DNA of 64,000 bases. Origin: Paulownia fortunei. Taxonomy: Eukaryota > Streptophyta > Magnoliopsida > Lamiales > Paulowniaceae. The stretch lies in assembly GCA_019321725.1 (NCBI GenBank), contig CM033124.1, forward strand, positions 15,740,868 through 15,804,867. Reading direction: 5' to 3'. Under the pieces are notes generated by a model. The model was given only the letters and a program-made list of their open reading frames with translations. It was not told where the DNA came from and ran no database searches. The position numbers were made by a program, and so were the translations under genes. Positions 11,760-35,302 of this stretch are shown here, in pieces. Numbering within the stretch: the stretch's first letter is position 1; every line of letters starts with the position of its first letter.

Positions 11760-13900
11760 ATATTAATAATTTTGATTACCATAAATCCGTTATGCTATTA
11801 CCAGACGTTCGAAAAACTTATGTCATAGAGACTATTGCATGTTATTCTGACTTAGCAGCCTACAATATTAGGTTTTGTCTTTAAAAAACCTAGGGCTATC
11901 TCTATGTGAGAAATAAATGTTGACCATCCTTCTAGTTATGGAAAACTAAAGGCCATATCTCATCTAGAATCCTTTCAATATCAGAACTGATCAGCATAAC
12001 CTCAAGTATTTGCTTAAGCAGAAAATTTCAACTCTCTTGCAACATAAATATCTCACCAAACTAGTAGGCTACACCTACACTATAAAGTATAAAAAGGGAA
12101 TGGAGAATAAAGTAGCATATGTACTTTCTATGAGAGATTTAGAAGAGAGCCACTCACACCATCATGGATTCAGGAAGTTCAAGAAAGTTATGTGATACAT
12201 AAGACCATTGCTGAAAGACAATGTTTCCTTGTTCACTTACAACTATGGACAATGTTTCCTTATTTACTTACAACTATGGACAATGTTTCCTTATTTACTT
12301 ACAACTATGGAGTACTTAGATATAATGGCATGATTTATGTGGGAACAAATACTATCTTGAGAGACAAAATGGTAGATTTTATGCATGCATCAAGCATTGG
12401 GGGCCACTCAGGTATCCAGAGAACATTACAATGATTTAGCACAACTTTCCTTTAGTCTAAGATGAATGAATTAGTCCAACAAAGAGTCTCAAAGTGCACA
12501 ATATGCCAACTTTGCAAGCATGAACACTGTAAATCACTAGACTTACTTCATCCCTTACCATTACCAAATCAATTATAAGTTCATTTGATTATGGACTTCA
12601 TAGAACAACTACCAAATTTAGAAGGAAAAAATAATATTCGAGTTACACGGCTTCTAGTCTTGCAATTTTTTTTCTTGAATCGGTTTATAGGTTACATAGC
12701 CTACCTATCTTAATTACATCTAATAGAGATAAAATCTTCGCTCGCAAGTTTTGGAAATAGCTCCTACAAACTCTAGGCATCTAGCAGCACCGCAACACCT
12801 ACACCCACACATATATGGCCGAACAGAGAGAGTTAATTAGTGCTTTTATAGTTATTTAAGGTGTATGTGTAGTTCATCTTTCAGACAATCGACCAAATGG
12901 CTTGCTATGGCTGAGTAGTGGTATAACACAAGCTACCACACAACCATTGCAATGTCACCCTTGAAGCACTCTAAGAGTACAAATCACCTCATCTCACTAT
13001 AACTGATTCAATTCAGATATTAGATATCTCCTGAACCAAGCGCAACACAAAATTAAATATTTTGCAGATAGATATCAAAGTGCCATACAACTCGTCAATA
13101 GAGATTAGGTATTCCTTATAAGTAAGCTATGGAAGCTTAGCCTATACCAATAACATATAAATTACAACTTCTACTAGATTTCAGAGTCCATCCAATCTAA
13201 TTTCATATCTCCCAACTGAAAAAGAAAGTTGGTACCACTGATTACATCACTCAACTCCCACATTTTGATTTAGAATGCAAGATCATTCTTTATCTAGTCT
13301 AGATCAATGCAGCAGTTCTGCAGCTCTTGATTCAATAGGAGCACTTGCCTTAAAATTAGGCATTAACCAGTTTCCTCAACTGAAGTCATGAGGATAACAC
13401 ATTTTTAAAGGGAAGGCAAGCGTAATAGGCATCATGCGATTTAGAAGAAAAGAACGAGACGAAGGAATGACACCATTTGAATTAGTCGGGACAACACCGT
13501 TTTGACATTTAATTAATAGTTATGATTAGTTAGTATAACCACATGGTAACCAATGAACAAATGACACCTAGTTGACTATTAACAAACAAAATAATATTAG
13601 TTGACAACAATTAGTAGTTAACAGGTATAAATACAATAATCAATGTACAAGCTTGACGATTTTTGATATATTGAAATACAATTATTATTTATCTCTTTGT
13701 TCTCTATTTCTTCTTGGTTTTTTCTGTTTCTTTATTCTCTTGTGTCTATCCCTTTTTCTCTTATTGTGTTTTCATTAATTTGAATACATCTTCCTCTCAA
13801 GATGCATTCTTTGATATTCATTTTCAAATGGGTTCATGTTAATGTTGGTAAAGATAAGTAAATCGGGCTGGTTCCTAACATAATTATCACCCTGAAGAGG
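11760..13900 (+). mobile_element. Degraded Ty3/gypsy retrotransposon (RNase H-integrase-tail)
   Basis: Conceptual translation, broken by many stops and shifts, follows the order of a Ty3/gypsy pol 3' end. The RNase H end is at about 11975-12170 (RTDQHNLKYLL, then YTIKYKKG..NKVA). The integrase HHCC zinc region is at about 12310-12540 (GGHSG, then CTICQLCKH). Integrase core pieces lie at about 12700-12960 (RDKIF, WYNTSYHT), and a HISQLKKKVG motif lies at about 13190-13240, which in chromovirus-type elements precedes the chromodomain. A 31-bp triplication interrupts it at 12217-12309. A region at about 13400-13900 with a GTATAAATA box and a pyrimidine-rich end could be the 3' LTR, but its borders are unclear. 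Reverse transcriptase and gag are missing. The element is dead. Confidence 0.75.
12217..12309 (+). repeat. 31-bp tandem repeat, three copies
   Basis: Three near-identical copies start with GACAATGTTTCCTT at 12217, 12248 and 12279. The unit is not a multiple of three, so the expansion shifts the integrase reading frame of the gypsy remnant. The last two copies look identical, which suggests an expansion after the element died. Confidence 0.9.
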
Positions 13901-14094
13901 GTAGGGTATGAGAAAAAAAAAAAACACCACTTGTATTATTGGTAAGAGTAAAAATGGGGAAAATAACATCATAATTTGTAGAGAAGCTATGGACAATTGA
14001 AACATATAAAGTCATGGCAGTAGCACCAACCCTTTTCTTGTTTAAATAAGAAAATGTGAAAGGTCTAAAAAAACAAGTTTGGATTGTTTAGTAA

Positions 14095-14487
14095 GAGTGT
14101 GTTTGAGTGAACTTATAAATATTTTAAAATATCTTATAAATTGTTTAAAAGTTAATAAATTTTTAAAAAATGTTTGGTAATTTTTTTTTGAAAAAGTTTA
14201 TAATATCTAAAAGAAAGTTGTTTAAAACTTATAAGCTCCTAAAAAATAAATATATCCACCTCAACTTATTTAAAAAAAAAATTATTTTAACAAATTCATT
14301 TAAATTTAATAATTTTAATTATAAAATTATTATTATTAATATTTTAAAATCTCCACAATCTTATTTTATCTAAATATTTCAACAATTTATTTTTTAAATA
14401 AAATCTAACATTTTGTAAGTTTAAAAAATATGTTATAAAATATAGAAAATTATAAAATCTTTTAAATAAGGTTAGCCAATCACCCTC
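14095..14487. mobile_element. Tourist-like (PIF/Harbinger) MITE
   Basis: A 393-bp, very A+T-rich element flanked by TAA at 14092-14094 and 14488-14490, the 3-bp target duplication typical of PIF/Harbinger MITEs. Its ends are imperfect terminal inverted repeats: GAGTGTGTTTGAGTGA on the left, and GAGGGTGATTGGCTAA as the reverse complement of the right end. It has no coding capacity; a 67-codon frame inside it is chance. Activity would depend on a transposase elsewhere. Confidence 0.65.
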
Positions 14488-14490
14488 TAA

Positions 14491-15140
14491 ATTGATATCA
14501 TGTTAAAGATGGAAAATAAATGAATGGAATCATTATGTATTTGCAATATTATGACAATATGGTGTATAAATAGACAATTCCATGATAAGGGGAATACACA
14601 TCTCACATGATTAAGGAAAAATCGCATGACTATAGAGATGTGATTACAACATTATTAAGGCATATAATACAATGTAATTACATCATATATATATATACAT
14701 ACATACAAAAAAATAAAAAAGATCTGATAACTTAGAATCATGGAGGCAATTATGCCTACAGTCCCGAGAGTTAAGACCGCAAAGGCCTTTGATTCCAAAT
14801 TGAGATTTGATTTGACCTTGTGGCCTAGCTTTCATAACAGTAAAATATTTTATTTTCCTTCTCTAGACATGGTGGTGTCCTTAACTTTTTTGGAAACAAA
14901 TTTTAGTTTTTTTTTTTGACATTTTTGGACACAAATTTTAGTTTTTTTTTTTGATTTTATTCATAGAGTGGTGTTTTTATTTTATTACTTTTTTTTATGA
15001 ATATTAATTACTTTATTCTTAAAATATAATCCTGGAGAAGAAATTCGAATCCGTATATATTCATTTGCTGTCTCGTCTCGTCCATTTCCATTCTTCTTCA
15101 CATTTTTCCCTTTTAAATGTTTAAAGAGACGACTTGCTAA
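14491..15140. other. Intergenic DNA upstream of alanyl-tRNA synthetase gene
   Basis: No gene seen. The stretch holds a short internal repeat near 14890-14960, where a TTTTAG plus poly-T segment after ACAAA occurs twice, and A+T-rich DNA. It probably includes distal promoter of the downstream gene. Confidence 0.5.
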
Positions 15141-15272
15141 ATCAATTCAATTTATTTAAATTATTATAATTAGAATTGAAGACGACACATTTACAATTAT
15201 TTAATAATCAATTCAATTTATTTAAATTATTATAATTAGAATTGACGAGGACGCATTTACAATTATTTACTA
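15141..15272. repeat. 66-bp tandem duplication in a promoter
   Basis: Two adjacent 66-bp copies start at 15141 and 15207 with ATCAATTCAATTTATTT. They differ at a few bases near the end of each unit. The pair ends about 130 bp before the first possible start codon of the alanyl-tRNA synthetase gene, so it lies in the proximal promoter. Confidence 0.9.
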
Positions 15273-15326
15273 CTGGTGGTGGAGGGAGTATTTATTTATT
15301 CATTTGGTACTCCACGATAAAGAGTG

Positions 15327-15358
<32 letters not shown>

Positions 15359-15360
15359 CA
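15327..15360. repeat. (TA)n microsatellite in promoter or 5' leader
   Basis: A TA tract with one CA interruption lies 43-76 bp upstream of the upstream start codon at 15403. It could supply TATA-like sequence, but no discrete TATA box can be chosen within it. Confidence 0.85.
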
Positions 15361-15398
15361 CGCACACATAAAGCGTTAAGGGTGGGGAAAATTAGGGA

Positions 15399-27643
<12,245 letters not shown>

Positions 27644-28257
27644 TAGAAAGGGCTGTTGAATCAGAAGAACTATTGCTGTCGTCTTTAAAGCAAGTTATTG
27701 CTATTTATGTGAAATATTGCTATTTATGTGAGATTCATACTCGAGTTGATAAGGATGTAAGCTTAAATGAAATGTCTCGAGCATGGGCGCAAATTTAAAT
27801 GAAACAGGGAGATCAAACTAGATGAATTTTTTTCTTTTTCTGTTTGTCTTGTTTAATCTTTTGCATACTCGATTTCAATGGCTCAACTAATACAATTGCA
27901 CATTATTAGGCTCAAACAAAGTTTTCTTTGAAATTCCTCTTTATATGCAACTTTAATCTTCGCAGGTGCTTTCCCATGTGGATGCTCAAATAGTTTGGTA
28001 TATGGATGACTTGTAGGCAAGCAGAATGTTTTGTTGACAGCAGCACGTAATATCTCCTTGGTCACAATTATAAATTTCTCCTTGGTCACAGTTATGTTCG
28101 GATCTTAGATTTTGGTGAGGAAATGGAAGAGGCCAAAAAAAAAAAAGAAGAAGAAAGAACTAGATTGAATAAATAGTAAGATATGTTATTTGAAATGAGA
28201 AAAATATTCCCTTTAATGCCAAAAGATATACTTATCGTGCATTAAGTATAACTCACT
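27644..28257. other. 3' untranslated and spacer region after alanyl-tRNA synthetase
   Basis: Includes the presumed 3' UTR. A repeated TTGCTATTTATGTGA motif occurs near 27698 and 27718. No canonical AATAAA close to the stop was found and no other gene is evident. Confidence 0.5.
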
Positions 28258-28660
28258 CCCTCCATGCCGTTATCTGTGAAAGGTTGTATCTCCATCTTCT
28301 GCTTCATCATTCAGAAATTCAGCAGATGGCTCCTCATCATCCTTCCTTTTACTGCCACTCCATCCGTATGTAATGTCATAATTGTTTTCATCCAGTTCGT
28401 GGACAATCATGTCTTTCACCAATGGAGATATTACTTCCACGGTAACCAAGAACACGATCTTATTGGAGTTCGTACCATCATCTCAGTATGGGCCTGTAAT
28501 TCTGCCCGAGCTTGCTCCACACGAACCATAGCAGCCATTCTCATATTTGATCAAGAGCTAATCAACTGGCCTTTTGCCTTGAATGCGTTTCTGCCCTCAA
28601 TTCTTGAAGTGCAGGTAAAGAGAAAGCCAGTCGTAATTGGCTATATCTGCAGACTGCCGC
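28258..28660 (-). pseudogene. Unidentified broken coding remnant
   Basis: Minus-strand reading gives coherent, protein-like segments in different frames. First comes LPALQELRAETHSRQKA (about 28635-28585), then MRMAAMVRVEQARAELQAH with TEMM (about 28550-28480), then a frame with SPLVKDMIVHELDENNYDI and an acidic tail (SAEFLNDEAEDGD) ending at a stop near 28270. Frame changes within 20-45 bases are too close for introns, so this looks like a decayed gene fragment or the exon remains of one. I could not identify the parent family. It lies between the alanyl-tRNA synthetase and CYP89A genes. Confidence 0.4.
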
Positions 28661-29934
28661 GCATTCAGTAAAAAACTTACTAAATTACGAGTTCCTATAG
28701 TCATTGAACTAATTATCCTACAGAATTGAGAATTTTTCTGGCTTGTATCAGGTGATAAAGCAGGGTTATGCCTAGGAGCATGAATCAGCCGAATGAAAAA
28801 AAACCAAGGAAATCAAAACTAGGAAAACAAAATTTATGGTATTCAAGGGAAAAATATGAAGTACTTTTCCATGGGGCTCTTTGCAAACAAGAGAAAAAAT
28901 GCATAAACTATTCAGGAATTTACTATGTAAAGATGTCTGTTATCAGATGAAGCTACATAAACGGAACAAGACTCAGGAAAAGATTCCATCAATCTGAAGC
29001 AACATATCAATTAAGGGATCTAAAAACCTGCTTAATTTTTGATGTGGAACTAAACCTTTTAAATCCAAACAAATGAATTTGTAGCTGGTAATGTTTAGCT
29101 CAAGGAGTAACCTCATATAAAAGGCACCAAGCAACTCATACACTTGACAAGCCAGCATACAGGAATTAGTGAAATAAGTGGTTTGAGACGTCTCTAACAA
29201 TTAACTCCTAACCTAGTACCCCCAGTTACCAACAGGGGTATGTCTTCAAACCACAAAGGCGCTTACTATATGTTGTGACAAAGTATCAGTGTTCAACTCC
29301 TGGTTATGCATATAGTTGATGATCATCAAGTTAACATTCCTCCATATTAGAGAAGAAAATGTAGACACCAGTAGACCAAACAATCATTCATACATTAACT
29401 TCATACATTAAACAATTCTTTAAAGGGGCTCTCTATTTAAACTTGAATTTAGAAGATATCTTTAAGGAAAACTTCATACATTAACTAATATTACGGAAAT
29501 TTTGGTTTTGCCAACGAGTTGTGATGCTCTAGACAAACAATCACGGTTCAAAATTGTTAGAAATTGATGATTAGAGGCAAGCAGATATAGTCAAGATTAG
29601 AGATCAAATAATAAAGCAGAATTTGATGCTATGTACCACATCAACCGATGAGTAGGAATAGACGAAAACATAATAGGCAGATTTGTTTATACAGCAAAAT
29701 GCACACAATAAGTATATACTATCAGTATCGTTTATACAGCAAAATGCAAACAATAAGTATATACTATCAGTCACGACTAGTTATTTTGAGCTGATTTTGC
29801 ATAGACCAATGCTGCTAACATCCTAGCCATTTCCGAGTGAATTTTTGCACACAGGCCTATGCTTTAAAAACCCTGTCAATATTGAGTTATTTTTGCACAG
29901 TCCTATGCTTCAAAAACCCCAGCAACAGAAGTGA
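28661..29934. other. Spacer between coding remnant and CYP89A
   Basis: No gene seen. It contains a 45-bp tandem duplication (29685-29774) and a diverged 48-bp repeat (units from about 29842 and 29890, each beginning TTTTTGCACA and including CCTATGCTT). These lie just past the CYP89A stop codon and may be part of its 3' UTR. Confidence 0.6.
29685..29774. repeat. 45-bp tandem duplication
   Basis: Two adjacent copies start GTTTATACAGCAAAATGC at 29685 and 29730 and differ at one or two bases near the middle and end. It lies about 160-250 bp beyond the CYP89A stop codon. Confidence 0.9.
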
Positions 29935-31518
29935 TTACATTCTAGGAGACACGCAAGCGCGCAGTGGATTCTTCATGACAGTGGTGAACTCTTGCTTCTC
30001 CGAAAGATCAATTTCATCTCCTTGAGGAGATGTCCACTCAAAGTACCAAATCAAATTGGCAACAAAATACTCCAAATGAAGCAGAGCCAATGCAGCGCCC
30101 GGACATATTCTCCTGCCAGCACCAAATGGCATCATTTTGATCTCTCTGCTCCCCATTATATTGAACGCCTCCCCACTGGTGGCCAAGAACCTTTCAGGCT
30201 TAAATTCCATGGGATCCTCCCACACCTTAGGGTCCCAACCCAAGTCTACCACCAAGAAATTCACGACAGAATTTTTTGGGATCATGTAACCATCCAATTC
30301 AACATCTTGCGTCACCTTATGCGGCAAAACAAAGTGCCCCGGAGGATGGCGCCTCAAGGCTTCTAATACCACTGCTTTAAGGTATGGCATCTTCTGTAAG
30401 TCGTCCTCGACTACTACCGGCTGCATGCTCTCTTCTCTGTCAGTGTCTGCCCGAGGGGGCCGTCCCACGACACCAATTATCTCTTGTTAAAGCTTGTCCT
30501 GGAAGTGGGGGTACTTGACCAGGTTTGCCATGATCCATTGTAGAGCAGTGGTTGTGGTATCGGTACCCGCGTTGAGAAATTCATTACACAGGCTCACCAT
30601 CTCCTCTTCATGCAGTTTCCTGTTTTCTTCGGGAAGCTGCAAATCCACCAACGTGTCCACATAAGCCACTACTTCATCCTCTTGCTCTTGCTCAACATTA
30701 TCCTTGTGGATGTTCCTCGTTTGTTTGGCTTGGAGGCGAGCCCTGATGAGGGGAATCAACACTTTGTCCTGATCTTGGCGCAGTTGAATTAGTTCCTTCC
30801 AGCGTTTGCGGAACAGAATCTTCCCCAGTCGAGGCCAGAAGTTGAGGGCGTTGAACCTGCGGAAACCCAAAAGAATTCTACGCTGCACGGCTCCAATTTC
30901 CTTGATTTGATTCTCCTGGAGCTTGTCGCCAAAGCACATGAGTACGAGTAGGCAGAACATGGCGTACTGGAAATGATCAATCAGCGTCACCGAGGAATCC
31001 GATTGGGCAGTATCTAGGAGGCGATGGATAAGAAGAGAGAGGACCCAGCGGCGAGAGCTGGAGTGGACCCTGACGCGGGAGGGGTGGAGGATCTCATAGG
31101 TGAGATTGCGGCGGAGGAGACGCCACGTGGGGCCGCAGGAGGAGGAGCTAATTGCTTTCTCGGTTCCGTTCAGGATTTTGCTGGCGGGACGGGTGGCGGG
31201 GCGATCGGAGAAGACGGCGCCGTTGTTGACGAGGGCGTGGTAGGCGAGGGAGTGACCGCCAACGAATATGAAGGAACGATGGCCGATTCTCAAAGTGATG
31301 AGAGGACCGTATCGGGGTTTGAGGTGGCGGAGGACGAACTCGAGGTCGAAGATGGGCTTGCGGAGCCATATTAAGTTGCGGATGAGCGGGAGGCTTGGGG
31401 GTCCCGGCGGCAGGTTTTTCTTGCTATTAATCCATGGCGAGAACAGGCTAGAAATTGATTTTACAAGGGCCGAGATGCAGAGTAAGACGACGATGATAAA
31501 CCAAACCTCCATCTTCAA
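29935..31518 (-). pseudogene. CYP89A: Cytochrome P450, CYP89A-like, with in-frame stop codon
   Basis: A single-exon P450 frame of 528 codons from MKMEVWF at 31518 to the stop at 29935, broken only by TAA at codon 344 (30487-30489). Intact hallmarks in order: an N-terminal membrane anchor (about residues 4-25), the Pro-rich hinge PPGPPSLP, FSDRPATRPASKIL, the C-helix WRLLRRNL, the I-helix oxygen-binding motif AGTDTTTT (about residue 317), ExxR (EALR, codons 386-389), PERF, and the heme-binding [10 protein letters not shown] with Cys at codon 472. Sequence on both sides of the stop stays in the same frame (FQDKL, stop, QEIIGVVG), where relatives have a continuous helix J. The truncated product would lack ExxR and heme binding and so be inactive. 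CYP89A enzymes are ER-bound monooxygenases; Arabidopsis CYP89A9 acts on chlorophyll breakdown products. Possible explanations are a recent null allele, a young pseudogene or a base-call error. Confidence 0.88.
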
Positions 31519-33478
31519 GTCTGTCCCCTGTCCTGGGTTTTAAGTAAATCTTCTTCAAAATACAGTAATTTTAACACAAGAAGGATAATGAATATTCTGA
31601 AGTAGTACTCATTTGAAACTACTTCTCCTCCCTTCCTTCCACGATATGTGACTGATAAGATACCAAACCGAAAGCCATATTAGAAGGGAATCCGGGGTGT
31701 CAATGGGTTTGGGATGGCTATACGGGTATAAGGATGGGTAATGACTCTTATTTTTCTCAAAATTCAGTAGGGTCCAGACAACCGGCTCCATATAGATGGT
31801 ATAAATTACTTCATTCATTTCTCATTTCCCCTATTTCCCTCCCTATATGGAAATTAGTGTGAGTCGGTCCTCACTCCTCACTGAGCCTTCACTCCACGGT
31901 CCAAAAGATTTCAATATTTGTTTCATTTTTTTTTTTAATGAAGAATTAATTTTCTTGACTCTGAAATGTTTTAACAAGAAATATTTTTCGAACTATTATA
32001 ACATCTGGAAAATTCAAGGAAAATTTCATTAGAATAAGCATTAGCGCAATCACTGATCTCTTTGGAGAAGCTAGTAGATGAAGATGTTTGGTACTAGAAA
32101 CTAGTCATAATTTTTCCTTGAAGGATTGAATTTGAAACATAGGGAAGTTGTAATAATTAGCCTTGCATTAGTCAATTAATGTTTGGACATTTTCCAAATA
32201 CATAGGGTAGCGGTTCCGCAGCTTCAAACGGTTGGATCCCTCCAAAGCGACGCGAGGCAAATTTCTAGTCTAATTTTTCTTTGGTGGGGGCAAATCTTAA
32301 GTTGAGCCAAGCCTATCACTCTGAATCCAATCGACACATTTTTCTCACCAATTTTCTTATCTTAATCCCACGAGCTCATCTTATTATTGGTTTATTTTAT
32401 GTTCAAACACGTCCGCATTAGTCATCCATCCTCTTATTATTTAAGTGGTATTAATGTGAACATTTAAATTTATTATTTTGAACTAGTGCCTAGTGGATAT
32501 CGAGTATAAAAGTAGAAAAAAGAGAATTATAGTATGCAAAATTCTATTATACAATTATATAAGTTAATTAAGTTCATAACTCATTTAAATATATAAAAGA
32601 ACTAATTATAAAAATTATCTTGAGGTTTATTCTATATATAGAAACTACTCTTCTAAGTTTCGAAATTATAAACACTATCTTTAGTTCATTTCCAATCTAT
32701 TTTTTTTGCAAGATGAAGGTAAATTTTTATTTGAATCATACTCTTATAAATTGATATCACATAAAGTTCGTTTTTATGCACACAAACTCCTAATAACTCA
32801 ACTTCGTCTCCTTGCCCACTTGTAGATATATTTTCATGGAATGAAGGAGTACAAAAGCTCGTGCTAGTGGTGGTGACAACCATAACGACGGTGATAGAAA
32901 ATTTGTGATAATGGAGGTCTAGAAAATAAGTAGTGGAGGTGATCATGGATGGTGGTTGTAGTGAAACAAAGTTGAGGTGACAATAACAATTGTGATGATG
33001 GTTGTTGATGATAGCTAGTGAAGAGATCGAGGTTGTTGGGTTGATAGCAAGTGGTTAAGGGCTTTTAGACGGAGTCTGTATTGTATGGGATGAGATAATT
33101 TAATTTAATTTTTTTTTAAAAAAAATTGAAAATAGTGTTTTTTATCCTATGAAGTGAGTAAAGAAAAAGTGAATTCTTTATTGAAAATTTGTCATTTAAG
33201 TTGGGTTTGACTTAACTTTTACTAATAATTTAAGTTTTATTTAATAAAAATAAAATTATTTGGTTTAACGCAATCTATGTCGACGGTAGATGAATTTAAT
33301 ATATTTAATTTTTTAAAATTAATTTTTGGATGGATGTAAAATTAATGCATAAAGTGAACTATTTAAAAAGTTTAATTGTTGAAAAAGAAAAATAGGAAAG
33401 TGAAAAGCAACATATCACATATTGAAAAAAGTGTAAAAGTAAGATCATTTTATTAAGTACAATTTCAAAGACTTAAGT
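31519..33478. other. Intergenic spacer upstream of CYP89A
   Basis: Contains the presumed CYP89A promoter (31519 to about 31900) and A+T-rich DNA beyond it. No conserved gene is visible. Frames near 31609-31818 and 32686-32946 show no recognisable protein. Confidence 0.5.
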
Positions 33479-33479
33479 T

Positions 33480-34345
33480 TTGTTGAGAACTTTTATAGGT
33501 ATAGTATTGAATTGGCTAAAATTATCTTGACAAAATAATAATTTAAAATCAAGATAAGAAGTAGACTCTTTTTCTGTAATATGAAATTGCCCCACACTTA
33601 ATGCTTATAAAATATGGTAATCGTCTCTCAAGATATAACGATTTTATATCTTGTGATAGTTGTATTATAAATTACAAGAATGTTAAACTTATAAAAGTAT
33701 TTAGAACTTTCTTTTGAATTTGAGAGAAAGATAAAAAAAGTTTGAATGTGATGAAAATGATGAAATTTGAGGGTCTATTTATAATTTTCGAAGAGTTGTG
33801 GTGTCAATTCGTGAGTGAGAGTAATTTTTGATCCAAATCAATATGAGTCGTACGATTGCATTATTCTTCGAAAATCCACACTTTTACAGTGAATTCCTTG
33901 CCAATGATCAATTTTAACCATCTGATCACAACTCTCTACGAAGATCCACACCCCTTACAGTGAGCTCTTACCAATTGAACAGACATGTCAGTGATTCGGT
34001 CTACTCATAGCCTTTGGACGCATCTTGTCAGAAGCTGTGTATCTGGTCACGTCTATTTAGCTTCTAATTGCACGTTGTCTTGCCACGCGTACGCAATTGG
34101 ATGCATATACCACATCAATGAACACTAGCCACGTCACTGAGGTACACGAGCTCCTCCCTTCGATGCGTACATGCTAAATGTAAAGTGTGCCTCTAAAGCG
34201 TCAAATGCGACATTTGGGACGTGCGCGCGGGTGTGAGTTTGGATGGTGCGTAGCTCCTTAAATTAGCTAAAGGTAGCCAAAGGACTACTATAGTGCACTA
34301 TAGGAGATCTCCACTTGATTACTCTTACTAAAGTGAGATTTTATA
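33480..34345 (-). mobile_element. Possible LTR-like block
   Basis: Part of this block (about 33870-34300) is clearly richer in G+C than its surroundings. On the minus strand it leads into a TTATAAATAGACC box near 33780 and then a T/C-rich leader, as in plant LTR promoters. It also contains an imperfect 70-bp internal repeat, with units near 33869 and 33939 sharing CGAA(A/G)ATCCACAC and TTACAGTGA. Ends of TG...CA type can be proposed (33481 and about 34314), but no matching target duplication was found. It could instead be a remnant of some other transcribed unit. Confidence 0.3.
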
Positions 34346-35293
34346 TATATAAGATAAAGTTGTTCAACTTTTTTAATGTGTGATTGTAGCTTTTTACATT
34401 CCCAATTTTTTCTATTTAATTATTTATTTAAGTGACTTATTTTATCCATTAATTTCTCATTCATTTCAAATTGATTTTGAGAAATCAAATATACTAAACT
34501 TATCTACTCACGGCATAGATTATGTTTAATCAACTTATATTTATTTTTATAAAATAGAATTCACTTTATTTATTGATTAAAGTTGGGTCAAAATTCAATT
34601 TTCAATACCAATTTCTTATAAGTTTGGACCCCAAGAGGTAGCAATAATCTTTGGAAAGGGGATGATCTACATTCTAGTAGAGTCAAACCAAAATCTATGC
34701 ACGGTCGGCTTGGCTGGTTCCAGGCTTGATTAGTCCATCCAATAAATTCATTTTAGACAAAATATTTTTTATTAAAATTTTAATTTATTTTCTTATAATC
34801 CGAACGTAACAAGTGGAAATATTAGAAGATGACATGTGAGCTGTGCGGAATCAACTGATGAGGTGAACGGATGTCCAATCAACGTCATATAGTACTTGTT
34901 GATAATGATGTCTGCCGAGTTAATACTGAATGGATGTGGCTATCTAGTAATTTATGTTTGCCGCTAATAACCTATCAATAAATAAATATATTTGACATTT
35001 TAATTCAATTTAATCAGTTCTTCTCTTCTTATCCTAAGTTTCTAAAAGAGAGTTAAGAAATACTTTTAGTTTGTAGTTCTTGTGATTTGTAGTATAACTA
35101 TTACAAAAAGTTAAATATTGTGTCAAATTCTGTAAGCACCATGTATGATTTAATTTTGTATTAAGATAAAGAATATAACTCTTGCCTCAACTAAAAGTGT
35201 ATATATTGTTACTTTGATCAAATAGTTACAACAATTTAGTAAATTATACCTACCCGATTTTTCTACACTCTTAAATAAACATAAGCTTGGAAA
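34346..35293. other. A+T-rich intergenic spacer
   Basis: I see no coding segment, RNA gene or defined repeat in this stretch. A short G+C-richer patch near 34620-34740 is unassigned. Confidence 0.5.
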
Positions 35294-35302
35294 TTAAAAA
35301 TA

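Noticed and set aside
14170..14373. 67-codon Lys/Asn/Ile-rich frame
   Set aside because: It lies wholly within the Tourist-like MITE and reflects A+T-rich composition.
31024..31374. 116-codon plus-strand frame opposite the P450
   Set aside because: It is an antisense shadow of the G+C-rich N-terminal half of the CYP89A gene, which has clear family motifs on the minus strand.
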